Below, piece by piece: positions 21,269 through 33,100 of a stretch of 64,000 bases of DNA. This DNA is from Zasmidium citrigriseum (lineage: Eukaryota; Ascomycota; Dothideomycetes; Mycosphaerellales; Mycosphaerellaceae): NCBI GenBank assembly GCA_002786025.1, contig NHNW01000046.1, positions 186,001 to 250,000 of the forward strand. Direction: 5' to 3'. The translations under genes were made by a program, and so were the position numbers. The notes beneath the pieces were generated by a model, which was not told the origin of the DNA, did no database searches, and was given only the letters and a program-made list of their open reading frames with translations. The first letter of the stretch is position 1, and each line of letters starts with the position of its first letter.

Positions 21269-23514
21269 ATGGAGGTCTTCAAGAGTCGAGCGCCTTTCAA
21301 AAGGCATGACACTGGCGATATCGCGACGACCACGGTCAAGGACTACGGAATCAATGGCGAGAAGGAGCTCCCAGCGTATGACAACGAAGGCGTGGAGAGA
21401 AGGGGCTCTGTCGCCTCTTACAACATCTCTGGCGTGCACGATGAGACGCATAGGAAGCTGAAGCCACGCCATATTCAGCTCATCGGTATGGACATGCCAA
21501 GGAGTCTTTTGAGACTGTGAGCTGACGTAGCCTCTCCCAGGTATCGGTGGCACTATCGGAACTGCCTTGTATGTTCAGATTGGAAGAGGTTTAATGAACG
21601 GCGGGCCAGGCAGTCTGTTCATTGCCTTTACTTTCTGGTAAGCAGCAAGACTTCTGCCTCACTGAACTGCTTGCTAACAGGCCTCGCAGGTGTTCTGTCG
21701 TCCTCTCTGTGACCATGTGTATGGCTGAGATGGTCACATACCTGCCTATCTCTTCTCCATTCATTCGCTTTGCTGGACGATACGTCGACGAGGCGTTCGG
21801 ATTCGCTGCTGGTAGGCATATTCCTTCATCACAGACGTTTGAGTCCGGCTGACTGGGGATACAGGATGGAACTTTTTCGTCTTCGAGGCTATTCTGGTCC
21901 CTTTCGAGATCACTGCTTGCAACGTCATCATCCACTTCTGGTCAGATGCTCTGCCTACCGGGGCCGTTGTCGCCATCGTCCTGGTACTCTACGGTGTCAT
22001 CAACTTGGTCAACGTCAAATGGTACGGCGAGGTCGAGTTCTGGGCCGCTCTTGGAAAGGTGCTGCTCATCATTGGGCTGATCTTCTTTACCTTCGTGGTG
22101 ATGCTCGGCGGTAATCCACTCGGTGATCGATTCGGCTTCCGATACTGGAAGAATCCAGGTTCTTTCAAACCTCTCTACTACGAGGGCGGCCTTGGACACT
22201 TTTTAGGGGTGCGTACATACTGTCGCACATGCAGACACCTGCTGACAAACCGCAGTTTCTCCAATGTTTGATCCAAGCCTCATTCGCCATCGCCGGGCCA
22301 GACTATGTCTCGATGGCTGCCGGTGAGGCCGAAAATCCACGGAAGGTTATGCCCAAGGCATTCAATGCTGTATTCTACCGCTTGACTGCTTTCTTCGTTC
22401 TGGGCGCGCTGTGAGTGCGCTGACTACACCATCGCCAGATACGCGCTAATTTTCACCAGCTGTGTCGGCATTCTTGTGCCTTACAACGACCCTGAGATGG
22501 TAGCCGCCTTTACGAACGACGAACCGGGCGCAGCGGCCAGTCCGTACGTAGTTGTAGGTCCATTTAAGGGCGGAAGCATTATAGTGCGTGTCAGAGACAC
22601 CTGCTGATCCTCTATTTACTCCCAGGCCATGAACCGTCTGCGAATTGGCGTGCTACCCCATATCGTAAACGCTCTTGTTCTGGCGTCTGCTTTTTCAGCT
22701 GGCAACAGCTACATGTACTGCGCTTCTCGATCTCTGTAAGCTGGAATACAACATTGTCCGAGACAAAGGCTTACCTTATCAGATTTGGCATGGCTCTTGA
22801 AGGCAAAGCGCCAAAGCTGTTCACCAAGACCAACCGCATCGGTGTGCCGTACAACTGTGTCATTGCGGTGCTCCTCATCTGCTTGCTGGCTTTCCTCCAA
22901 GTCAGTGCCGGGTCTGCCAAAGTCCTCAGCTGGTTTGTAAACTTGTAAGCCAGTGATCTCCTGGATGGGATCGCGATGCTGATGGTCCACAGAATCACCG
23001 CCTCCCAGCTCATCAACTTCAGCTTCATGTGCTTCACGTTCTTGATGTGGATGCGTGCGCTGAAGGCTCAAGGCATTGACAGAAGGAGTCTTCCTTACCG
23101 ATCAATTGGCCAACCCTACGTGGCCTATTACGGTATGGCATCTGAATAAGCATCTCGATCACCTGCTGACTTATTGTGCAGGGCTCATCTGGACGGCGGT
23201 CATGGCAGTCGTCGGTGGCTACACCGTCTTCCTACCTGGCTACTGGGAAGCATCGACTTTTGTCTTCTCATACTTCATGATCTTCCTCACGCCGGTGCTG
23301 TTCATCGGCTGGAAGGTCATCCATAGAACGACTTTCAGGCCGTTCCACCCAGAAAGTGTGGACCTGAAGGGCGAGGTCGGCGAGATTGATGAGGTAAGGC
23401 CACGCTTCAGTCCAAAGTTCTCCCGCTGACAGGTTACAGTACACGCGGAACTTTGTACAGCAACCCTACCGAAATGTTGCCGACAAGTGGTTCAACAAAG
23501 TCTTCGGAGGCTGA
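21269..23514 (+). CDS. Amino-acid permease (AAT/YAT family)
   Basis: Eleven exons: 21269-21485, 21541-21637, 21690-21811, 21865-22208, 22256-22410, 22460-22553, 22626-22735, 22783-22944, 22993-23132, 23182-23393, 23440-23514, giving 575 residues; the end of exon 6 is the least certain (22553 or 22583). The N-terminus is hydrophilic; RHIQLIGIGGTIGTALYVQIGRGL is the first membrane helix with the family IGGTIGTG-like signature. Then come FTFWCSVVLSVTMCMAEMVTYLP, PFIRFAGRYVDEAFGFAAGWNFF, QASFAIAGPDYVSMAAGEAENPRKVMPKAF and SAGNSYMYCASRSLFGMALEGKAPK, in the order expected for 12 helices. Proton-coupled import of amino acids at the plasma membrane; the substrate is not deducible. The C-terminus (RNFVQQPYRNVADKWF) is the usual cytosolic tail. 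Confidence 0.9.
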
Positions 23515-25700
23515 CATGGAACCGTCCAATCCGACTGAAAGCGGTGGGGATCTGGTATAGCTTGCCGCTGGTACTGTAGATGACATTGATGTTCTCGACA
23601 GGTTTCCCGACTCGAACGGAGGCACCTTGGAACTCTCTGAACCACTAAAGCGAATATGAGTGCCCGAATTCACAACCTTGTATTCACAACCTCCTCCTCA
23701 AACTCGTCTTCCAGGCTCATACCTCAAGCTCATCCTTCAAGCTCCTCCCCATTCCCCCTCGAGCTCCTCCCCGTCTACTAAAGTCTTGCTCTCTGTCAAA
23801 CTTACTACGCTCTCTTCTCACAACTTTCGCCGACCCTGAAGACTTCTCGATACCAGGGATCATTCAGCACATCCTCGAAAGCTCTCCGTCCTCACTTGCA
23901 ATCGTATGACTTTTCCCGCAGTACTTGTGATGAGCACGCTTCTTCGAAACGAACGTCCCCCTATCAGAGAACCCATCTGCGGGCCATCTCGGCCTTCGAC
24001 GGCCATGTGTTCTACGCCATGGCCCTTGTCCCCAGCAACACCCACAAGGTCTTGAGGAGGCATGACAGCACTGAGGGACGCTGGGTGCGGAGCTTGAATC
24101 AATCGCAGACGGACAGTGATCCAACCGACTCGGCTCACCGAATGTCCAGACCCTCGATCCCCACGCCAGGCATCGATGATGCTCAGCCCGCCGTACGTCC
24201 AACGTGTCTTTGTTTCATCGATGCCACAAGTCAGGCGACCGTCAAAATCTCTATGGAACCAGCGCAATCGCCGTCTTATCCCCTCTCCGCCGCCACGCGA
24301 ATGATGTAAGAGGCATTGCTTTGGAAGGCGCTCAAAGGGCGTGACGCCTGGAAGGTCTCCCATTGCCCAGCACCTCTGTAATGTTGCCATGTAAGAGCTA
24401 TCAATTGTTACGGCTGGAGGATTCCTCGTCGGTGCCCTGGAATTGGTCAGTCGGGATCTCGGCGGTGACAGAGATCGTATACTGCTGCCGTCGACGGCAT
24501 TGGCCTATGCGATGCGCTCGCCAGATTGTTCCCGAGCTTTCTCCATTGACGCCGCTATCGCTTGGCATGTAATCCTCCTCGACCACAGCTAGACAGCAGC
24601 ACTGCCTATCCGGTTGCCTGAGGTGTTGAGCCTGCACAACGTGGCCTGTGTGGTAGCGCTGAAAGTCTATGTAGAAGGCACGAGCGAAGAGCATGGCGTC
24701 CAGGTTAGTCTATGTAGATTGTTAAACAACCGTCCAAAATTTCACAAATCTTGTACAAATCCTTCTGAATTCCTATCCCCGCCTGACTGCCGACCCCAAC
24801 CCTGAACGCTTGTCTTTCTTTTCTGTACTGAGCTTGTCGCTTCGTGAATCACTGTGAGGCATAAGTAGATCATCTCCGAGCTCGTGGAGGCGTCGTTGAC
24901 CTAAAGGATTCTGGAAAGATTCTAGGCCATGTTTTGGTGTTTTCTGGATCGATCGGAGGGCGTCTAGACGGCATTTGGATGCATTCTGCGGAGGTTACGA
25001 GAGTGGCATACACACCTTTGGTCGAGTCATTACGGATCTGAGCGCACTTTAGCGGGGTGATGGGGAGCTTTGGAGGCGTTGTTTCTGTGGAGTTTGAGGA
25101 CATTTCGTACTGGTTTCGAGGGCGGTCTTGTCTGTAGACTAATCTTCGAACTCCCGAACTTTGAACAACCAAATCTCGGCTATTCCTTGACCGATTGAAC
25201 TAAGCATTGGATATATTGTTCCGCTCATCAGCAGTACATAATATACCGGCTCGTACAGAAACCGGGCTGACATTAGCGTTTCCTTACTTCGTGACTTCTA
25301 CTTCTTAACTTCGGATCGTCGTATCTTTCGTATTTGTTGACCGATTGCGATAGTAATTGGACATGCTACTGCGCTAGGCATGGAGGCGAAGATAGTATAT
25401 GAATCGTCGCTCATTTTCAACAAAAGGTGTCTGTAGTCTCTGCTCTGCGGCTCTGCGGAGGTGATTTCTCGTCCAGGTTCCCGTCGATTAAGCTGAAACT
25501 TGGACGTCGTTAAGCCCTCATCGTGTGTTGATCTAACGCAAAGGGGTAGCTACAGGGTAGCTCGTCTAGCGTGCCCGGGAAAGCCTTCATGGAACGACGA
25601 CGACGACCATGCGACAAAATTCTCATTCCTTTACTAGCTATGCTTGTTTCCTAGGCCTACCTGCGAGCTCTTTAGAGGTTACGCAATCCATGTACAATGG
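23515..25700. other. 2.2-kb gene-poor transition to the repeat island
   Basis: No supported gene. A polypyrimidine tract with repeated ctcctcc/ctcaag words lies at about 23688-23780. On the minus strand 25103-24870 reads protein-like from MSSNSTETTPPKLPITPL with IRNDSTKGVYAT, faintly like the start of a SET domain, but it is only 77 residues and breaks off. Overlapping frames at 23860-24390 are not family-like. From about 25,180 base composition shifts towards A+T and TpA-rich words. Confidence 0.35.
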
Positions 25701-25899
25701 AGGATTAGACAGTGCTGCCCCTTAACGCCGAATTGGAAGAGCGGCGTCACCCAACGGAGTTTAACGGCCATATACTCGTTACTAAGATGTCGTTCAGGCT
25801 ATACGAAGCCATTGGAGGCAATCGAGCAAGGAATTGTCTTATAGAATTTGACTTACTTTCCGGGCGGGAGAACTTGGTAGATGACTACCTCTAGGCGAT

Positions 25900-27120
25900 A
25901 CCCAATTGACTTCAATCTTCCACATCTTGTAGAAAAGACTCTAAATAGTACAGATCCAGAGTTTGACGTCAATTGGTTAAGGATTAATCTCGTTGAACTC
26001 CTATTCCTCAAGCCCTTACCAATCGGGGATTTACTAGGCAACCCCCTTTCAACGGCTTTCAATCGAGTTCAACGCTTGTATCTAAGCTGGATAGAGTCTA
26101 TCTAGCTCGTATGCAACCGTTGAAAGCGGTCGGTCAAGTACTAGTCTCGTTGAATCCGGGTCACCTATAAAGTAGCTGGATTTACTAGGCAGCTATGTCT
26201 AAACCGAGTTCAATCGAGTCCAACGGCTGTTGGTGCGTAGACTGGGCTTCAAATAGCTCACCACTTTAATTTCAAGTCAATTGGTTAAGGATTAACTATA
26301 TTGAACTCGGATCCTTAAGTCCCTAGTAAAAAGTCGATTTACTAGACAGCTACCTTTCAACGGGATTCAATCGAGTTCAACGTAAGTCTAGGTACTATTT
26401 AGGGCCTTACAAGTCTGTATGCATGCGTTGAATTCGATTAAGTAAGAATTGACCCCGTCGAATGTACGTTTCCTATAAAATAGCCCGATTTACTAGACAG
26501 CTACATCTAAACCGTGTTCAACCAACTTCAACGGTTGCGTACTAAGCTACTAGCCTCCAAATAGTCCACAAACTTAATTCCAAGTCAATCGGTCAAGGAT
26601 TAACTACGTTAAAGTCAATTTACTAATTCCATAGTAAATTAGCGGTTTACTAGACAGCTACCTTTTAAGGGGTTCAATCGAGTTCAACGCTTGTACATAG
26701 ACTTACTAGGCTACGAATAGTCTATAGACAAGCGTTGAACTCCATTGAATCCGTTATGCGTAAGTTCCGTATCTTAAAAGTAGTTAAATCCCCTATTTTA
26801 CTAGAGAGCTACTATTAAACGGGATTTAATCAAGTTTAATAGTTGTACCTAAGTCACGTATGCTCTAAATAGTCTATATTCAAAAGCACAGCCTAATCAT
26901 ACAAGTATTCGTGCCGTTGAACGCGATTCCTTTTTTACCTAGTAAATTAGCGGTTTACTAGACAGCTACCTTTTAACGGGATTTAATCGAGTTCAACGCT
27001 TGTATGTAGACTTACTAGGCTCTAAATAGTTCATAGACAAGCGTTGAACTCTATTGAATCCGTTGTACGTAAGCTACGTACCTTAAATATAATTAAATCC
27101 CTACTTTACTAGGTAGCTAG
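25900..27120. repeat. Dimeric satellite array, left part (151/157-bp half-units)
   Basis: The landmark TTTACTAG(A/G)CAGC recurs near 26029, 26181, 26338, 26489, 26646, 26797, 26954 and 27104. Spacings are 152, 157, 151, 157, 151, 157 and 150, so the true unit is a dimer of about 308 bp built from two diverged half-units. Every second half-unit carries a large palindrome: in the copy at 26673-26749 two 31-nt arms (with GAGTTCAACGCTTGT and ACAAGCGTTGAACTC) flank a 15-nt loop. Units are moderately mutated towards TpA. The array probably starts before 25,900 in a decayed form. Confidence 0.85.
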
Positions 27121-27574
27121 TATTAAAAGTATAGCGGAAGTAGAAGAGTCGTATAGAGTAGAAGAGAAGTGCTTAGATTTCTTCTAACTAGCGAGACTAT
27201 TCACACCCTTATATATACGACGATATCGTATCTAGAACGTTCGTATTACTAATACGTACGTCTTATAGAATCTTATAGAATATAGTCGACACATTAATTA
27301 GGATTTAATTAATAAGTTAATTAGAAATCAACTATAATGAATTCCGGTAGCTGCTAGAAGGTTCTACGCTAAGCGTCCTAATTGGGTATAGCTCCTTCCC
27401 GATTAGGTCTAGCCTACGGGGAGACAAACTATCCAGAAGGTTCTAGATAATTACGTAAGCTATTACGTGACTTTCTAACGCCTATAGCCTTGCTTACTAA
27501 GCAAGGCTATAGGCGTTAGATCCCGTATAGGCGTTAGATCGCTATAGGCGTTAGATCCGTATAGCCTTCTAATA
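27121..27574 (-). mobile_element. Solo LTR of the copia family, RIP-mutated, TSD GCTAG
   Basis: Reverse-orientation relative of the 467-bp LTR at 54069. It starts TATTAAAAGTATAGCGG (from TGTTAAA...) and ends CCTTCTAATA (from ...CTAACA), each end having lost TG/CA by transition. The flanks 27116-27120 and 27575-27579 are both GCTAG, a 5-bp target duplication. The hairpin core GCCTTGCTTACTAAGCAAGG is preserved. No internal sequence remains, so it arose by LTR-LTR recombination. Confidence 0.85.
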
Positions 27575-27673
27575 GCTAGTATTAAACGGGATTCGATTGA
27601 GTTTAATAGTTATATATAGACTATACACGCTCTAAATAGTCTATAGCTAAAAGTACAATCTAATTAGATAAGT
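27575..27673. repeat. Satellite fragment between two insertions
   Basis: Continues the satellite unit interrupted at 27120: the words AAACGGGATTCGATTGAG and GCTCTAAATAGTCTATAG match the half-units at 26817 and 26871. It ends in TAAGT at 27669-27673, the left target duplication of the gypsy element. Confidence 0.8.
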
Positions 27674-27861
27674 TGTTACGGGTAAGTAGCGTATATACTA
27701 AAGCTCGATATAGTATATAATAGGTTTAATAAAGAAGGAAAGAGGAATCTATCTATTAGGGACTAAGGAGAAAAGCGCGATACGCTAAGCCTCCTCGTAG
27801 CCGAGAGTATAGGCTTAATACCTTAGGCTAGTACTAAGCTTATAGGGTATCGCCCTTTATA
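27674..27861 (-). repeat. 188-bp LTR A (3' LTR of outer gypsy element)
   Basis: Begins TGTTACGGGTAAGTAGCG and ends CGCCCTTTATA. It is the only one of the four LTR copies that still has TG at its left terminus; the others read TA. Confidence 0.88.
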
Positions 27862-29915
27862 TTACTCTCTCTCTCCCCTCCCTCTATAGAGGAAACCCTA
27901 TCCTTCGAGTGAATTTAGTTACGCTCTATTAGAGGTGAAGTTTATTAACCTCGCTACCTACTTATTTAATACTAGCCTTTATTGTTAGCGAACCGCTTTA
28001 CTATTTTAGGCTTCCGTCCTTTCCTATCTAGTCTATTAAATACTCCCTATTATTACTCTTATTATCGAGAGTAAAGAGAAGCGTTAAATTAGTCTCGTAA
28101 TCGTCTAAATAGTCTCGTAATCCGTCTCTTATTATCTAGTTACTACCTAGCTATTATTCGTTACTATTATCCTTTACTAATAATAGCCTATTTCCTTTAC
28201 TTAATAGGTAGCTAGCGCTCCTTTACTTAAACGTCGCCTTTACTCGTTTTTCCTATAGAAGGATAAATATCTAGCTAGTCTCTTATACCTTAATCTTCTT
28301 CTTTCCTTAGTAGCCCCTAAACGTAAAGTAAGTCTATTAATATCTAGTAACCCTTCCTCGACAATTAATATCCGTCTAAAAAGTATTAGAGAGCGTCCTG
28401 TATTAATATAAGTAGTAGTAGTATCTACTAACTACGATATCTACTACTATCTATTATAATATATATACTCGTCTAGTAAGAATCTAGCGATTTCTAACTA
28501 AAGACTAATAGAGGCCTTAGACTTAATATATCTCTACCCCTCTACTAGCTCTATCGTATATATTCTATCTAGGAATCGCTAGAAAGTAGTATAAGCTAAT
28601 TAGAGATAGATACCTTATCTATACTACTATAGTTACGCCGCCCTTAGCGTTAACTATATTAACTAGGCTATAAGTATCGATTCCTGTTAATCTTCTATTA
28701 GATATCGCTTATATATCTTAGGGTACTAACGGTACTACTACCGCCTACGCCGCCTACGCTACTAGCCGTAAGTCCTACTACCTACTATAAGTTCTCTACT
28801 CTCTATAGAAATAATATCGCTAACTACTCCTAGCCCCTAAATCGTTTACGTTATTTACGTAGCGTAGACGTAGTCTACTACTACTACTATATAAGTCTTA
28901 GATTCTAGGTAGATTGTATTAGGTACCGCTAATTTAGTAATAGCGCCGCCGACTATAGCTAGCTTAAGAAAGGCCTTTAGGCCTATAAAGCTCTACGTAG
29001 CCTTAGTACCTCTAGTATCTCCTTATAAGTATATTCTAGCTTCTATACTAGAAACGTCGCTAACTATAAATTTTATAGTACTGTCCGCGATAAGGTAACT
29101 ACTACTATCGAGGATATCGTTACCTACTAGGGCTAAATGTAAGTACTTCTAAAACTCTAAAGGAAAAATATTACTAACTATACTTTCTAGCTTAGGCTCT
29201 ATCTCTACTACCCTACGCCTAGGCCGTTATCGCGCTAGTACTACGCCCCGCCGCGCCTACGCCCTAGCCTCTAGTAGTAATACCCTAGCTACTAGTAGCT
29301 CTAGTAGTAATAGTAGTAGTACTAGTAAGAAGAAGATAGGGGATAAGGGAGTAGGCGTTTAAGCTTGCCCTCTAGGGTTTTCTATATAGCCTACGGGCCT
29401 TTTACTAGGATAGCTTAGGCGGCGGCCCTTAAACGCTAAATAGAGACCCGTCCCCTCTCTATTAATTCGCTCTACTGTCTCTTTTTCCCTTCTAAAAACG
29501 CCTAAATACTATACTAATTCCTTTGCCTTCCGCCTCTTTACTAGGCGTGTAAAGGACTATTATTTTCTATTATATTTCTAAATTTCCTCTTAAATTCGTC
29601 TAGAGTAATAGTATCTACTAAACTTTCCGCGGGTTCCTAGGTTAGTTTATAATATCTACTCTATTTTATAAGGACTTCTCTCCCTCTCTCTCTCCTTTTC
29701 TTCCTTATATAGAGTACCTCCTCTATAGTCTATTCTTTATACGTCTCGAATAGAACTAGATCTAGTTAGTTGTTATTAGTTTTCTATCTAGGTAAGGGGT
29801 CTTAGCTTACTAGCCTTAGTAGATCTATATAGAATACTAGGTAAATATTACTAGGGATCCCTAAAAGTCGTATAGATACTAGCGATAAAACCTTAGAGAT
29901 AGTATACTTAGCGTA
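27862..29915 (-). pseudogene. Outer gypsy: 3' part of integrase and 3' untranslated region, RIP-killed
   Basis: About 2.05 kb, closely similar to 30104-32150 in the inner element. Minus-strand coding relic interrupted by many TAG/TAA codons. It ends at GCGTA (29911-29915), the left target duplication of the inner element. Arg/Ser-rich codon runs at 29220-29330 suggest a basic C-terminal tail. The assignment to the integrase 3' part rests on its place after the H2C2 zinc region seen at about 33,000-33,100 in the inner copy. Confidence 0.7.
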
Positions 29916-30103
29916 TATTACAAGTAAGTAGCGTATATACTAAAGCTCGATATAGTATATAATAGGTTTAATAAAGAAGGAAAGAGGAATCTATCTATTA
30001 GGGACTAAGGAGAAAAGCGCGGTACGCTAAGCCTCCTCGTAGCCGAGAGTACGGGCTTAATACCTTAGGCTAGTACTAAGCTTATAGGGTATTGCTCTTT
30101 ATA
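29916..30103 (-). repeat. 188-bp LTR B (3' LTR of inner gypsy element)
   Basis: Begins TATTACAAGTAAGTAGCG and ends GCTCTTTATA. Differs from LTR A mainly by C/T and G/A transitions. Confidence 0.88.
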
Positions 30104-33100
30104 TTACCCCCTCTCTCCCCTCCCTCTATAGGGGAAACCCCGTCCTCCGAGTAAATTAGGTTACGCTCTAACGGAGGTGAGGTTTATTAACCTTACTACC
30201 TACTTATTTAATACTAGCCTTTATTGTCTAGCGAACCGCTTTACTGTTTTAGGCTTCCGTCCTTTCCTACCTAGCCTATTAAATACTTCCTATTATTAGT
30301 CTTATTGTCGAGAGTAAAGAGAGGTATCGAATCGGTCTCGTAATCGTCTAAATAGTCTCGTAATCCGCCTCTTATTATCTAGTCGCCGCCTAGCTATTGT
30401 TCGTAGCTATTATCCTTTACTAACAATAGCCTATTTCCTTTACTTAATAGGTAGTAGGCGCTCCTTTACTTAAACGTCGCCTTTACTCGTTTTTCCTATA
30501 GAAGGATAAATATCTAGCTACTCTCTTATACCTTAATCTTCTTCTTTCCTTAGTAGCCCCTAAAAGTAAAGTAAGTTTAATAATATCTAATACCTAGTAG
30601 CCCTTTAATAATAGTCGTATTCCGCTCGAAAAGCGCTAGTAAGTATCTAGTATTAACATAAGTAGTAGTAGTAACTACTAACTACGATATCTACTACTAT
30701 CTATTATAACGTATATACTTGTCTAGTAAGAATCTAGCGATTTCCGACTAAAGACTAATAGAGGCCTTAGACTTAATATATCTCCGCCCCTCTACTAGCT
30801 CTATCGTATATATTCGTCTAGGAATCGTTAGAAACTAGTATAAGCTAATTAGAGATAGATACCTCGCCTATACTACTATAGTTACGCCGCCCTTAGCGTC
30901 GACTATATCGACTAGGCCGTAAGTATCGATTTCCGCTATTCTCTTATTAGATCTAGCTTATACGTCTTAGGGTACTAACGGTACTACTACCGCCTACGCC
31001 GCCTACGCTACTAGCCGTAAGTCCTACTACCTACTATAAGTTTCCTACTTTCTATAGAAATAGTATCGCTAACCGCTCCTAGCCCTTAAATCGTTTACGT
31101 TATTTATATAGCGTAGACTCGGTCTATAGCTACGACCGTATAAGTCTTAGATTCCGGGTAGATTGTATCGGGTACCGCTAATTTAGTAATAGCGCCGCTG
31201 ACTATAGTCGGCTTAAGAAGGGCCTTTAGGCCTATAAAGCTCTATATAGCCTTAGTGCCTCTAGTATCTCTTCGTAAGTATATTCTAGCTTCCGTACTAG
31301 AAACGTCGCTAACTATAAATTTTATAGTACCGTCTACGATAAGGTAACTACTACTATTAAGGATATCGTCGCCCGCTAGGGCTAAATATAAGTACTCCTA
31401 AAACTCTAAAGGAAAAATATTATTAACTATACTTCCTAGCTCGGGCTCTATCCCCTCTACCCTACGCCTAGGCCGTCGTCGCGCTAGTACCGCGCCTCGC
31501 CGCGCTCGCGCCCTAGCCTCTAGTAGTAATACCCTAGCTACTAGTAGCTCTAGTAGTAATAGTAGTAGTACTAGTAAGGAGGAGGTTAAGGATAAGGGAG
31601 TAAGCGTTTAAGCTTACCCTCTAGGGTTTTCTATATAGCCTATAAGCCTTTTACTAGGATAGCTTAGGCGGCGGCCCTTAAACGCTAAATAGAGACTCGT
31701 CCCCTCTCTATTAATTCGTTCCTTTTTCTCTTCTAAAAACGCCTAAACTCTATACTAATTCCTTCGCCTTCTACCTCTTTACTAGGCGTCTAAAGGACTA
31801 TTATTTTCTATTATATTTCTAAATTTCCTTTCGAATTCGTCTAGAGTAATAGTATCCGCTAAACTTTCTATAGGTTCCTATATTAGCTCGTAATATCTAC
31901 TCTATTTTACAAGGACTTCTCTCCCTCTCCCTCTCCTCTTATTTCTCGCGTAGAGTACTTCCTCTACGCTCTATTCTTCGTGCGTCTCGAATAGTACTAG
32001 GTCTAGCTAATTGTCGTTAGTTTCCTAACTAGGCAAAGGGTCTTAACTCGCTAGTCGTAGTAGATCTGTATAGAATACTAGATAGATATTACTAGGGATC
32101 CTAGAGAGTCGTATAGAGACTAGCGACAAAACCTTAGAAATAGTATACTTAGCGTAGCGTATATCTAAGCTCTTTTTTAGACGATTAGTATAGTAGTTCC
32201 TTAAATCTAACTATACTTTATCGCTAACCTAGTATTTTAGCGCTAGAGTCCTATTCCTATTAGCGCTCTCCTCCTATAACTAGGCGGCTTCTACTATACT
32301 TACTTAATAGAGATCTAAGATCTACTTTAATTTATTAACGAATACCTCCGCCCTTTTTACGGCTAAGAGCCTACTATCTACCGCGGGATCCGGTTCTAAT
32401 ACGACTAGGGAGGTCGTCTCGTACCCGTAAGTTATAAAGAAGGGGCTTATACCTAATCCCGCGTAATACCTACCGTTTAGCGCTATTTGCGCCCTAGAGA
32501 GCTACTTACTCTAGTCGGATTACTCTTAATTAATATAGTTCTAGAGGTACGCCTATATATCTTAATTAATCTATTCTAGGCCTCCGTCCGTTTAAGGGTA
32601 GTAAGCGGAGCTTAAACGCTACTTTACGCCTAATAGTTAATAGAGTACTCGCTAGAAAGTACTCGTCTAGTTAGTACCCCTATTACTAGTAATAGCGCGG
32701 GGAAGCCTATAATACTTAACCTAGGCTTCTATAAAAATTACTACGTAATCCTCCGCTTTTATATTAGATATCGCTACTAGAGTTACCTACTTACTTAGCT
32801 AGTCCTTAATTACCTAAAGGTATTTATTCCCTTAGGAGTTAGGGAGTTTAGTAATAAAGTCTATAGCGATTTCCTAGAAGAAACGGTTAGGGACTAGTAG
32901 AGGTTTTAGGAGGCTATACTTATATTCTCGCTAAACCTTATTTCTCCTATATAGGTTACAATTCTAAAGGAACTATCGAATATACTTCGCCTAAAGGAGC
33001 TAATAGAAGTCGCGTCGCGCGATTGCCGCTATAGAATCCCGCTCTAGGTATCTATATACTAGTAAATTATATATAGACTAGATTAACTTAGTCCTTAAAG

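Noticed and set aside
23860..24390. 176-residue minus-strand frame and its plus-strand counterpart
   Set aside because: Both strands are open across the same GC-rich segment, and neither shows hydrophobic patterning, motifs or splice structure.
24870..25103. SET-domain gene suggested by IRNDSTKGVYAT
   Set aside because: The resemblance covers about a dozen residues, the frame ends after 77 codons and no continuation with SET motifs is found on that strand.
26029..27104. Satellite units as a tandem array of tRNA or small RNA genes
   Set aside because: The palindromic arms fold into one long hairpin, not a cloverleaf, and no A/B-box arrangement is visible.
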